Under the pieces are notes generated by a model. That model made no database searches. It had not been told where the DNA came from and saw only the letters and a program-made list of their open reading frames with translations. From NCBI RefSeq assembly GCF_001308265.1, contig NZ_CP012023.1, forward strand, positions 434,001-498,000: 64,000 nt of DNA, given 5' to 3'. This document shows positions 8,424 through 16,850 of the stretch, one piece after another; positions within the stretch are counted from its first letter, which is position 1; every line of letters begins with the position of its first letter. Both the position numbers and the translations under genes were made by a program. This stretch comes from Celeribacter marinus (GTDB lineage: Bacteria; Pseudomonadota; Alphaproteobacteria; Rhodobacterales; Rhodobacteraceae).

Positions 8424-8543
8424 TTAGCGGCGGCGATCATCCGTACGCACACGTACAGGTGCGCGCTCTTGGGTTGGGCGTAGAACGTAAGACACCAGAG
8501 CCATTGCAGCAAGTGCGAGTGCGGTTAGCGCGATAAAGTCCAT
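8424..8543 (-). CDS. Small single-pass membrane protein (39 aa)
   Basis: A short frame, ATG 8543 to TAA 8424, is preceded by a strong GGAGG six bases before the start. The peptide begins MDFIALTALALAAMALVSYV, a clear transmembrane helix of about 19 residues, and ends in an Arg-rich tail (RPTQERAPVRVRTDDRRR) that would face the cytosol. A terminator hairpin follows immediately, so the unit looks like a complete small gene. The function is unknown and I recognise no family. Confidence 0.6.
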   Translation of the reverse strand: MDFIALTALALAAMALVSYVLRPTQERAPVRVRTDDRRR

Positions 8544-8678
8544 ATAACCCTCCAAGTTGTGTAACGGGACGGTAACACCCCCGCCTGCAACGTCAAGCCG
8601 ATCTTTCGCATTATGGCGAAATTTAGCCGTTTTGCGCCGCAGTGCCGCAAATCAAGAGAAAAGCCGCCGATTTAGCGC

Positions 8679-9344
8679 TCATTCATAGCCCAATTTGTCG
8701 CGCAAGAACGCCAAAGCGACCGAAAGACCGTCAGGGGCGATTCCATGCGCTGTGCCACGCTCGATATGGGCAAATACCTCTTCGAACCCCGCAGATTGAA
8801 GCGCTTCGGCGGCCTCGGGCAACGATTGCGGCGGCACAACATCGTCCTCGTCGCCATGCAGCAACAAAACGGGAAAGGTCACGCGTTTTTCATCAACCAG
8901 CAGTTCAGGCTCCAACAGGCGGCCCGAAAAGCCAACCAATGTGGCAATCGCATCTTCGCGGCGCGGTGCAACATGCAGCGCCATCATGGTTCCTTGGCTG
9001 AACCCGACGAGGGCCAGCTGATCCGGCTCAAGATTGTAGTCGACCAAAATATTGTCGAGGTAGTCGTTCAACTCATCGACGGCGCGCAACAACCCGTCAC
9101 GGCTTTCTTCCTCCGATGAGCCATCAATCCACGGGATTGGAAACCATTGAAATCCCATTGGATTTCCGGTGCATTGTTCTGGCGCATCAGGGGCCATAAA
9201 GACGGTATCGGGCAAGTGTTCAGCCATGTGATCGGCCAAGCTCAATAGATCCGCACCATCCGCCCCGTAGCCATGCAAGAACACCACAACATTACTCACG
9301 CGGCCCGAATGGCTATCGCGTGTTTTACTGTCCAGATTTGCCAT
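8679..9344 (-). CDS. Carboxylesterase/phospholipase-type alpha/beta hydrolase
   Basis: A 221-residue serine hydrolase of the bacterial acyl-protein-thioesterase/carboxylesterase family. FLHGYGADG gives the oxyanion loop (about 22), GFSQG (about 113) the nucleophilic Ser, LLHGDEDDVVPP (about 160) the Asp, and GTAHGIAPDG (about 194) the His. The natural ester is unknown. Its ATG overlaps the stop of the upstream DNA glycosylase gene by one base (TAATG), so it is the last gene of cbiD-cobK-glycosylase-esterase. Confidence 0.88.
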   Translation of the reverse strand: MANLDSKTRDSHSGRVSNVVVFLHGYGADGADLLSLADHMAEHLPDTVFMAPDAPEQCTGNPMGFQWFPIPWIDGSSEEESRDGLLRAVDELNDYLDNILVDYNLEPDQLALVGFSQGTMMALHVAPRREDAIATLVGFSGRLLEPELLVDEKRVTFPVLLLHGDEDDVVPPQSLPEAAEALQSAGFEEVFAHIERGTAHGIAPDGLSVALAFLRDKLGYE

Positions 9345-9967
9345 TACCGTATTCCTTCGCGTGATTTTTCAACATGGTAGTAGGCCCACAATAGCCGCGC
9401 TGCAACCGATCTCCACGGCGACCATGCCGCAGCCATCTGGCGCAATGCGCGCTCTTTGGGGCGCTCGGGCAGATCAAACAGCATCCGCGCACTTTCTTGG
9501 AGGGCCAAATCACCGGGCGCAAAGACATCGGCGTGACCCAAAGAGAACATCGCGTATATCTCCCCCGTCCACACGCCAATGCCCGACACCTGTGTCAACG
9601 TTGCGATCACCTCATCGGTGGGTGCGGTCCGCAAAGCCTTATAATCAAGGCGCGCTTCGGCCAACGCGCGGGCATAGCGGACTTTTTGGCGCGACAGGCC
9701 ACAGGCGCGCAGATCGTCGTCGCTCGCCCACATAATCTTGCGCGGTCCCGTCAGCTTGGCCGCTTTCAGCCGCGCCCAAATCCCGTTGGCCGCCGCCACG
9801 GAGATTTGTTGACTGACAATGGCGGATAACAGCTGTTGAAACCCGTCCGTCTTGCGGCGCAGCGGCAATGGTCCCGTCTGGCTGAGCGCATAGGCAAACC
9901 GTGGCTCGAGGTCGGCCAAATACGCCGCCCCTTCGGCCACGCATGCGGTCTCGGTGATGATCCTCAT
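9344..9967 (-). CDS. DNA-3-methyladenine glycosylase II-like (HhH-GPD)
   Basis: Base-excision repair glycosylase removing alkylated purines. The 207-residue product carries the helix-hairpin-helix (VSGIGVWTGEIYAMFSLG, about 120-137) followed by the catalytic Asp in FAPGDLALQ. The start at 9967 is chosen because it overlaps the cobK stop as ATGA; an upstream ATG at 9982 would overlap more. It shares an operon with cobalamin genes without an obvious metabolic link. Confidence 0.87.
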   Translation of the reverse strand: MRIITETACVAEGAAYLADLEPRFAYALSQTGPLPLRRKTDGFQQLLSAIVSQQISVAAANGIWARLKAAKLTGPRKIMWASDDDLRACGLSRQKVRYARALAEARLDYKALRTAPTDEVIATLTQVSGIGVWTGEIYAMFSLGHADVFAPGDLALQESARMLFDLPERPKERALRQMAAAWSPWRSVAARLLWAYYHVEKSREGIR

Positions 9968-10692
9968 AGGCTTTGCGCCCATTCGAGCGCATCCAAAAGC
10001 TGTTCGCGCCGCGTCACCCCATCGGGCGACTTGGGCCGCCCAATCATCGCCACCGACAGGCCAAGGGCACGCGCCGCATCAAGTTTTGCCCGCCCCGCAG
10101 CGCCCCCTGCGTTTTTGACCACAAGCCAGTCAGGCTTGAGCTCGCGAAACAGCGCCACTTCTGCCTCAACGGTAAACGGCGGGCGCCCAGAAATCCACGC
10201 CCCGTGCGGCATCGGAAACGGATCACGCGGCGTATCAACCACTCGCGCCCAGATCGCGCTATGATTTAAATGGGTCATATCCTCGACCGTCTGACGCCCA
10301 GTCGCCAAAAAGATACGTTTGCCGCGCGGAATGATCCGCGCCAGATCCGCACTATCCATGGCTTCGTGCCATGTGTCGCCCTGACGCGAGCGCCATTCGG
10401 CGCGCTCATAGCGCAAATACGGCAAACCACGTGCGCCACAGACCCGCGCCGTGCGCGCGGTGATGGCAGTGGCAAACGGGTGCGTGGCATCAATCACGGC
10501 GCGAATACCCGCCTGTTCGAGATAGCGCACAAACCCGTCTTCGCCGCCAAACCCGCCCACGCGCGTGTCACCGCGATAGGCAATCGGGCTGTCCGTCACC
10601 CCCGCAAGGGACGCCACGCACGCGATATCGCAATCCGCCAAATGCTCCGCAAGATTACGCGCCTCAGTCGTGCCCGCCAACAAAAGGATCAT
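9964..10692 (-). CDS. cobK: Precorrin-6A reductase
   Basis: NAD(P)H-dependent reduction of precorrin-6A to precorrin-6B in corrin-ring synthesis. The 242-residue protein opens with MILLLAGTTEARNLAEHL, the nucleotide-binding start typical of CobK/CbiJ, and has the conserved DATHPFATAIT block (about 67), FLATGRQTVEDM (about 128) and VVKNAGG (about 190). ATG 10692 overlaps the cbiD stop (ATGA), so cbiD and cobK are coupled. CobK and CbiJ are homologous and cannot be told apart here except by context. Confidence 0.92.
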   Translation of the reverse strand: MILLLAGTTEARNLAEHLADCDIACVASLAGVTDSPIAYRGDTRVGGFGGEDGFVRYLEQAGIRAVIDATHPFATAITARTARVCGARGLPYLRYERAEWRSRQGDTWHEAMDSADLARIIPRGKRIFLATGRQTVEDMTHLNHSAIWARVVDTPRDPFPMPHGAWISGRPPFTVEAEVALFRELKPDWLVVKNAGGAAGRAKLDAARALGLSVAMIGRPKSPDGVTRREQLLDALEWAQSL

Positions 10693-11744
10693 TGCGCCGT
10701 CCCAATAATCTGACCCGCACGGTCAATCACAACAATGTCAAACCGCATGCCCAGCCCGCCAAAGCGCGCGTTGACCGCATCAAGGGCTTTGTGCGCCACA
10801 AGAGCGGCAAAGGACGCGCCTTTTGTCTCGTATATCTCAAGGGCCGTATTGGCCCCCGCCACATCAGGATCGCTCATTGCGGTGGACCAAAACTGCATAT
10901 CAACCTGTGAGCGCTTGGAATGCAGGTCCATTTCGCCTTGCGCCAGTTTCGCAAGCTTGCCGATACCGCCACCAATCGTGACGTGGTCCACGGGGTGTTT
11001 TGCGAGGTATTTCAACATACCACCGGCAAAATCGCCCATATCCAACATCGCGCCATCAGACAGGCCGTAATGCGCCTGCACCACCCGCTCCGAGGTGGCA
11101 CCGGTACACCCCGCCACATGTGCGAGACCTTCGGCGCGCGCCACATCAACGCCACGGTGAATGGATGCAATCCACGCCGCACATGAAAACGGCCGCACAA
11201 TGCCCGTGGTGCCAAGAACGCTTAACCCGCCTTTGATGCCAAGGCGCGGGTTCCATGTCTTTTTCGCAATCGCTTCGCCGTTTGGAATGGAGATCGTAAT
11301 CTCGACATCGGGCGCGTGGCCCAATCGCGCCGCCATGTCCGCGACCTGCGCGCGCATCATGTCGCGCGGCACGGGATTGATCGCAGGCTCCCCCACGCCA
11401 ATGGGCAAGCCCGCCTTGGTGACAATGCCGATCCCTGCGCCCGCTTTGAACGTCACGCCGCCCGTTGAGACGGCAACCCGCGCGCGAATTTCCGCACCAT
11501 GCGTCACGTCAGGATCGTCCCCTGCATCTTTGACAATACCCGCCTCGGCCCAACCGTCCCCTTGCGCGGTATAGGACAGCGCAAACTGGGGCCGCTCGCC
11601 CTTGGGCAATGTGATGCGCACCGTATCGGGAAACCCCGCGCCCCAAAGCGCATGCAGCGCTGCCCGCGTGGCCGCAGTCGCACAGGCGCCTGTGGTCCAA
11701 CCACGGCGCAAAGGTTTGGGATCAAGGACAGGTGTCTCACTCAT
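10689..11744 (-). CDS. cbiD: Precorrin-5B/cobalt-precorrin-5B C1-methyltransferase CbiD
   Basis: Methylates C1 of the corrin ring using SAM. The 351-residue product has RRGWTTGACATAATRAAL near the N-terminus, GAGIGIVTKAGLPIGVGEPAINPVPR (split here as GAGIGIVTKAGL and GEPAINPVPR), the CTGATSE block and a GGGIGKLAKLAQGEMDLHS-type segment, all hallmarks of CbiD. The start at ATG 11744 replaces a GTG at 11849 whose extra 35 residues are Cys/Arg-rich and non-homologous. It is divergent from cobA. CbiD is named after the anaerobic route, whereas CobK/CobB names come from the aerobic one. Confidence 0.92.
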   Translation of the reverse strand: MSETPVLDPKPLRRGWTTGACATAATRAALHALWGAGFPDTVRITLPKGERPQFALSYTAQGDGWAEAGIVKDAGDDPDVTHGAEIRARVAVSTGGVTFKAGAGIGIVTKAGLPIGVGEPAINPVPRDMMRAQVADMAARLGHAPDVEITISIPNGEAIAKKTWNPRLGIKGGLSVLGTTGIVRPFSCAAWIASIHRGVDVARAEGLAHVAGCTGATSERVVQAHYGLSDGAMLDMGDFAGGMLKYLAKHPVDHVTIGGGIGKLAKLAQGEMDLHSKRSQVDMQFWSTAMSDPDVAGANTALEIYETKGASFAALVAHKALDAVNARFGGLGMRFDIVVIDRAGQIIGTAQ

Positions 11745-11849
11745 GATGCGACTATATCGTGGGCAGCGCGCAAATGACCACGCTGTTTTTGCGCACAGAT
11801 TGCACGCTCTACCTTTGCAACGGGGCCAGACCCGCGCCATAAGGATCAC

Positions 11850-12707
11850 ATGACCGAATCTACGCTTTCTTTACCCTCTGGCGACTGGCCGGAATTGACA
11901 CCTGGATGGGTGTGGCTATGTGGTGCGGGCCCCGGGGATCCGGGCCTGTTGACTTTGCATGCGGTGAATGCCCTGCGCCAAGCGGATGTGATCGTATACG
12001 ACGCCCTTGTTGCGCCCCAAATTCTGGATTGGGCGCGCGCAGATGCCGAAATGATCTATGCGGGCAAACGCGGCGGCAAGCCGTCGGCCAAACAGGTCGA
12101 TATTTCATTGCGACTGGTTGATCTGGCCCGTGCGGGCAAACGGGTGTTGCGCCTCAAGGGCGGCGATCCGTTTGTGTTCGGGCGCGGCGGCGAAGAGGCT
12201 CAGACCCTGATTCAACACGGTGTCCCCGTACGCATTATTCCGGGTATTTCCGCAGGTATTGGCGGTTTGGCCTATGCGGGCATTCCCGTCACGCACCGCG
12301 ATGTCAATCAATCCGTGACCTTTGTGACGGGCCATGACCAACGCGGCGAAACCCCAGAGAGCCTTGATTGGGACGCCCTGTCGCGCGCCTCGGGCGTTCT
12401 GGTCATCTACATGGGCATGAAACACGCCCCTGTTATTCGCAGCGGCCTTTTGGGTGCGGGGCGCAGTGAGGACGAGCCTGTGGCGATTGTATCGCAAGCC
12501 ACCACGCCAAACCAAAAAGTGTTGGAAACCACGCTTGGTGCGATGCTTGATGATATCGCAGCGACAAAGATGGAGCCCCCCGCGATTATCTGTGTCGGGC
12601 GCAACGTGTTGATGCGGCAAGTGTTGGACTGGCAAGCCTTGGAGCGCGGCGAGACTCCGCGCAATCTCGATCCATTGGGACGCGGCAAACCCGCCGAAGA
12701 GCGCTAG
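11850..12707 (+). CDS. cobA: Uroporphyrinogen-III C-methyltransferase
   Basis: Adds two methyl groups from SAM to uroporphyrinogen III to give precorrin-2, the branch point to cobalamin and sirohaem. The 285-residue product has the signature VWLCGAGPGDPGLLTLHAV (about 21-39), VLRLKGGDPFVFGRGGEEA (about 95-113), GISAGIGG and VIYMGM. It is a stand-alone SUMT without the CysG oxidase domain. A one-base gap separates its stop from cobB. The start is an ATG with AAGGATCAC upstream. Confidence 0.95.
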   Translation: MTESTLSLPSGDWPELTPGWVWLCGAGPGDPGLLTLHAVNALRQADVIVYDALVAPQILDWARADAEMIYAGKRGGKPSAKQVDISLRLVDLARAGKRVLRLKGGDPFVFGRGGEEAQTLIQHGVPVRIIPGISAGIGGLAYAGIPVTHRDVNQSVTFVTGHDQRGETPESLDWDALSRASGVLVIYMGMKHAPVIRSGLLGAGRSEDEPVAIVSQATTPNQKVLETTLGAMLDDIAATKMEPPAIICVGRNVLMRQVLDWQALERGETPRNLDPLGRGKPAEER

Positions 12708-12708
12708 G

Positions 12709-13998
12709 ATGAGCCGCGGAGTTTTGATCGCCGCACCTGCGTCCGGTTCGGGCAAAACCACCGTCACCCTTGGTCTGTTGCGGGCCTTGAAACGGCGCGG
12801 GCACACCGTGCGGTCCGCCAAATCCGGTCCAGATTATATTGATCCGCGCTTTCACGAGGCGGCCAGTGGCGCGCCATGTGTGACCCTTGATGCATGGGCG
12901 ATGACGACCGAGCGGCTCGCGGCACTCGCCCATGGTCCCGAAGATCTGATGGTCATCGAGGGCGCAATGGGCCTGTTTGACGGCGCGCCCCACGCCAGGG
13001 ATCCCACGCAAGACGGCAAAGGCGCATGCGCCGATCTTGCCAAAATGTTTGATATTCCCGTGATCCTCGTTGTGGATGCCTCTCGTATGGCACAGTCGGC
13101 GGCGGCGATGGTCGCCGGATTTGCGGGCCATGACGCGCGCGTGCGCATTGCGGGCGTGATCCTCAACAAAGTGGGCAGTCTGCGCCACGCGGCGATGCTG
13201 ACCCGCGCGCTCGCGCCGCTGTCCATTCCGGTCCTTGGCGCCCTGCCGCGTGATGCCAGCCTTGCCACGCCATCACGCCATCTCGGGTTGGTCCAAGCCG
13301 GTGAGAGATCCGATCTAAACGCCTTTTTGGATCGCGCGGCGGACGCCATCGAGGCGAGTGTGGATATCGACGCCCTTTTGGCCAGTGCCAGTGCGTTTCA
13401 CAGCCTCACCTCGGGCCCGCGCACACCGCCACCTGCGCAAAGCATCGCGGTGGCAAGCGATGCGGCCTTTGCCTTTGCCTATCCGCATCTATTGTCCGAC
13501 TGGCGTGCACAAGGTGCAGATATCACAACGTTTTCTCCACTTGCGGACGAACCGGCACCCCCGAGTGATTTGATTTACTTGCCGGGTGGCTATCCCGAAT
13601 TGCACGCGGGCAAACTGGCCGCGAACCACCGTTTTTTACAATCCTTGCGCGAAGCCGCAGCACGGCGGCGCGTTTACGGTGAATGTGGTGGCTACATGGT
13701 TCTGGGTGACGGGTTGATCGACAAAGACGGTGTGCGCCACCGAATGGCGGGGCTTTTACCCCTTGAGACATCATTCGAGACGCGCAAGTTGCACTTGGGA
13801 TACCGCAGCGCCACCGTGATGCATGGCCCTTTTGCCGGCTCATGGAGCGCGCATGAATTTCACTACGCGACTACGCTCAAAGCCGAAGGGACACCGCTTT
13901 TGACGGCCTCGGACGCCGAAGGCACGGATTTAGGCCCACAAGGCTTGCTTCACGGGGCTGTGAGCGGCTCATTTGTACACCTTATCGACCGCACATAA
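12709..13998 (+). CDS. cobB: Cobyrinate/hydrogenobyrinate a,c-diamide synthase
   Basis: ATP- and glutamine-dependent amidation of the a and c side chains of the corrin ring. The 429-residue protein has an N-terminal dethiobiotin-synthetase-like P-loop (APASGSGKTTVTLGLL, about 7-22), KSGPDYIDPRFH, the EGAMGLFDG block (about 83) and a C-terminal class I glutamine-amidotransferase domain with the Cys of YGECGGYMVLGDGL (about 326). Immediately follows cobA, so both are probably on one transcript. No cobalamin riboswitch was recognised upstream. Confidence 0.94.
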   Translation: MSRGVLIAAPASGSGKTTVTLGLLRALKRRGHTVRSAKSGPDYIDPRFHEAASGAPCVTLDAWAMTTERLAALAHGPEDLMVIEGAMGLFDGAPHARDPTQDGKGACADLAKMFDIPVILVVDASRMAQSAAAMVAGFAGHDARVRIAGVILNKVGSLRHAAMLTRALAPLSIPVLGALPRDASLATPSRHLGLVQAGERSDLNAFLDRAADAIEASVDIDALLASASAFHSLTSGPRTPPPAQSIAVASDAAFAFAYPHLLSDWRAQGADITTFSPLADEPAPPSDLIYLPGGYPELHAGKLAANHRFLQSLREAAARRRVYGECGGYMVLGDGLIDKDGVRHRMAGLLPLETSFETRKLHLGYRSATVMHGPFAGSWSAHEFHYATTLKAEGTPLLTASDAEGTDLGPQGLLHGAVSGSFVHLIDRT

Positions 13999-14126
13999 GG
14001 CCACCGTGCACGGTCAAATCGTTGCGGCTGTGCAAAACCGATCAAGCGGGGCGTGTGTTGCTCCCCTTTCCAAGCGGGGATCGGGTTGGTAAAGCACAAA
14101 CAGATATATAATTTGGAATGTTTCCC

Positions 14127-15368
14127 ATGTCCGACTCTCAGCCCGCCTCTCAGCCCGATACGCACTCTCACATTTTGCCCCATGTCGCGCGCCGCAATGT
14201 CTATATCCTTGTGGCGGCTCAGGCATTCTTGGGAGCGCAGATGTCGATGATCTTTATCATTGCAGGGCTTGCGGGTCAGTCGTTGGCGTCGAACCTGTGC
14301 TTTGCCACATTGCCCATTACTGCCGTTGTTCTCGGGTCGATGCTGTCGGCCACACCGCTGTCGTGGATCATGCAGCGGTTCGGGCGGCGCGTTGGGTTTT
14401 GGATTGGAACATCGGCGGGGGCCGTGGGCGCATCTATTGGCGCTATCGCCTTGTTACAACAGAATTTTTGGCTATTTGTTGTCGGCGGCCTGTTCACGGG
14501 CCTGTATCAGTCGAGCCAAGGGTTCTTTCGCTTTGCCGCCACCGATACCGCCGATGACGCCTTTAAACCGAAAGCCATTTCATGGGTCATGGCGGGCGGT
14601 CTGGCCTCGGCCATCATTGGCCCGCAATTGGTCAAAGCAACATCCCAAGCCATGGTCGTCCCGTTCCTTGGCAGCTATCTCGCCGTTATCGCAATCAACC
14701 TGATCGGTTCAGGCCTTTTCCTCTTTCTCAAAATCCCAAAACCGCCCGTGGCCAAACACGGAGAACACCTTGGCCGCTCGACCATGGCGTTGTTGCGCAC
14801 ACCGCGCGTGGCCGTGGCGATCATTGTGGCAATGGTGTCTTACGCGCTGATGAACCTTGTGATGACCTCGACGCCTCTGGCGGTCGTCGGCTGCGGGTTT
14901 GAGCAAAACATGGCGGCCGATATCGTGTCGGCGCACGTCCTTGCGATGTTTGTCCCCTCGTTTTTCACCGGCACCCTGATTGCGCGGTTCGGCGTGCAAA
15001 AAATCATGGCGGCGGGTCTTATCATCCTTGGTCTTGCGGGCATTGTCGGCATGGCGGGCGTCAACGTCGAGAACTTCTTTGTCGCTCTCGTGTTGCTTGG
15101 CATTGGCTGGAACTTTGGCTTTATCGGAGCAACCGCCATGTTGGCCTCGGCCCATGAGCCCTCCGAGCGCGGCCGTATCCAAGGGGTCAATGACTTGTTG
15201 GTCTTTGGCGGCGTAACCGTGGCCTCGCTGGCCTCGGGCGGTTTGATGAACTGTTCGGGCGGATCAGCACAAGACGGATGGAACGCCGTCAACCTTGCGA
15301 TGATTCCGTTTCTCACGCTTGCGGGTGCGGCTCTCATCTGGCTTTGGATGCAGCCAAAAGAGGCCTAA
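14127..15368 (+). CDS. MFS transporter
   Basis: A 413-residue polytopic inner-membrane protein with about 12 hydrophobic segments. The loop between TM2 and TM3 has the MFS motif MQRFGRRVGFWIG, and the second half repeats it weakly (IARFGVQKIMAAG). The substrate is not predictable. ATG 14127 is preferred over 14118 because GGAA lies eight bases before it. It follows the cobA-cobB pair by about 130 bases, so cobalamin-related transport is possible but unproven. It is convergent with the Nudix gene two bases away. Confidence 0.8.
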   Translation: MSDSQPASQPDTHSHILPHVARRNVYILVAAQAFLGAQMSMIFIIAGLAGQSLASNLCFATLPITAVVLGSMLSATPLSWIMQRFGRRVGFWIGTSAGAVGASIGAIALLQQNFWLFVVGGLFTGLYQSSQGFFRFAATDTADDAFKPKAISWVMAGGLASAIIGPQLVKATSQAMVVPFLGSYLAVIAINLIGSGLFLFLKIPKPPVAKHGEHLGRSTMALLRTPRVAVAIIVAMVSYALMNLVMTSTPLAVVGCGFEQNMAADIVSAHVLAMFVPSFFTGTLIARFGVQKIMAAGLIILGLAGIVGMAGVNVENFFVALVLLGIGWNFGFIGATAMLASAHEPSERGRIQGVNDLLVFGGVTVASLASGGLMNCSGGSAQDGWNAVNLAMIPFLTLAGAALIWLWMQPKEA

Positions 15369-15370
15369 AG

Positions 15371-16243
15371 TCAGGCCGTTACGCCGCACTCTTTGCGTAA
15401 CCTGTCACGATGACGCGCCAACCAAAGCGTGGTGAGGTATAGCGGGCCAGTGTCGAGTTGATGCGCATCACACATCGCCATAAGGGCGTCGAACGACACG
15501 AGAAACGCCCGAATATCCTCGTGCTCCTCGGCCAGTCCGCCAACACCCGCCGCATCATCGGGCAAATCCGCGATGCCAACATATGATACCAAAAACTCGG
15601 TCGCAGCGCCCGGACTGACGTAGTAATCACCCGCTTTGTGCAACGCCGCCAATGTGACCCCCGCCTCCTCAAGCGTTTCGCGGCGCGCGGTCATCTCTGG
15701 CGGCTCGCCCAGGTCAATGCGTCCCGCTACAGGCTCATAGGTCCATGGATACACATCGCCGCGCCCGAACGGACCAAAGCGCAACTGTTCAACCAGTAAA
15801 ACGCGGTCACGCACAGGATCATAGGGCAACACGGTCACGGCATCGGCCATATGAAACACCGCCCGTTGCATCTCACCCGATTGCGTGCCGTCAAAACGGG
15901 CATGGGTAAAATGACTGTCTTCCAAGGTGAAGTAGTTCAAATACGGCATCACATGGCGCACCGTTGTGACGGCGGTGCGCGTCATGGTCTCTCTGCGCGG
16001 GTCAAGAGCGCGCGGGCTATCTTGCGCCCGCACCCGCGACCACGCCCGTGTCAGGATTTGCGCCGCATGCCCGCGCACGGTCTCTACGCTGCGCCCGTTA
16101 TGTTTGTGGGCCAAAATTTCAACGGCCGCCGCGCGTGCGATATCTCGGGTCAGGCCGGACTGATCCTTGAGTACTGCACGCAAAAAGGCGCGTTCATGAT
16201 CGGAGAATTCAGCGCCAAGGCCCGCAAACGGATCTGTCGTCAT
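15371..16243 (-). CDS. trgB: TrgB-like Nudix hydrolase (ADP-ribose pyrophosphatase type)
   Basis: The 290-residue product has an N-terminal helical extension (residues 1-75, unlike small Nudix proteins) and a Nudix box: GRIDLGEPPEMTARRETLEEAG fits GX5EX7REUXEEXGU with the first Glu in GEPPE (about 186-208). Family members hydrolyse ADP-ribose and related nucleotides. In Rhodobacter sphaeroides the trgA-trgB pair was described as a tellurite-resistance locus. ATG 16243 overlaps the trgA stop (ATGA). A longer upstream frame to 16651 is a shadow over trgA. Confidence 0.85.
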   Translation of the reverse strand: MTTDPFAGLGAEFSDHERAFLRAVLKDQSGLTRDIARAAAVEILAHKHNGRSVETVRGHAAQILTRAWSRVRAQDSPRALDPRRETMTRTAVTTVRHVMPYLNYFTLEDSHFTHARFDGTQSGEMQRAVFHMADAVTVLPYDPVRDRVLLVEQLRFGPFGRGDVYPWTYEPVAGRIDLGEPPEMTARRETLEEAGVTLAALHKAGDYYVSPGAATEFLVSYVGIADLPDDAAGVGGLAEEHEDIRAFLVSFDALMAMCDAHQLDTGPLYLTTLWLARHRDRLRKECGVTA

Positions 16244-16683
16244 GACCACCGCCGCGCCGTTTGTTCTGTCAACCATCCGCCAAACAGCCCGCCCACGACG
16301 AGGGTAATGGCCACATCGAACCGGATCACAACGCTCAGCGCATGATCTTTGAACAGATCGACCATGCCCGCCAGCGCATGCATCGGGCCGCGATACCGCG
16401 TGTCCAAAGCGCGGTGAATCATTTCCTCGCCCGAAAAGTACAGCAATGCCCAAAACACCAACAATATGCTTGCCGTGAACCCGTAGCCGTAGGCCGCGCG
16501 CATGGTGTCGCCCGCACGTTTGCCCAAGAACCGCCACCCCACGACAAAGCCGATCACGCCCGTCATGTACGAAAACCAACCGAACTGCGTGCCCTCGGGC
16601 ATATGCCCTTTGGCCAGTTCGGCGGCAAACCACCCGAGCAGGGCGAACCAAAGTGCGGCGACGAGTTTAGACGCTGTGGGCAT
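16240..16683 (-). CDS. trgA: TrgA family membrane protein
   Basis: A 147-residue protein with about four hydrophobic segments (starting AALWFALLGWFAAELAKG). It resembles TrgA of Rhodobacter sphaeroides, one of a pair with TrgB linked to tellurite resistance; its biochemical role is unknown. ATG 16683 (MPTASKLVAALWF) is chosen over ATG 16722 because AGG precedes it and it matches the usual TrgA N-terminus. It is translationally coupled to trgB by a four-base overlap. Confidence 0.8.
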   Translation of the reverse strand: MPTASKLVAALWFALLGWFAAELAKGHMPEGTQFGWFSYMTGVIGFVVGWRFLGKRAGDTMRAAYGYGFTASILLVFWALLYFSGEEMIHRALDTRYRGPMHALAGMVDLFKDHALSVVIRFDVAITLVVGGLFGGWLTEQTARRWS

Positions 16684-16850
16684 AACAACCTGCCATGTAT
16701 GTGAGCGCGAGAGTGCGGCCAATGTGGCCCCGCGCGAGATGTCTCACGACACCCCGCAAACGGCGCATTTTCAAGGCGCTTTTGCGCAATAGCTGCGAAA
16801 GTTGCGCCCATAGCACGCGGGTGATGCAAATTTGCCCGCTCGAAGCATGG

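Noticed and set aside
11745..11849. Possible 35-residue N-terminal extension of CbiD from GTG 11849
   Set aside because: It is Cys/Arg-rich and unlike CbiD, and the region is the divergent promoter of cobA.
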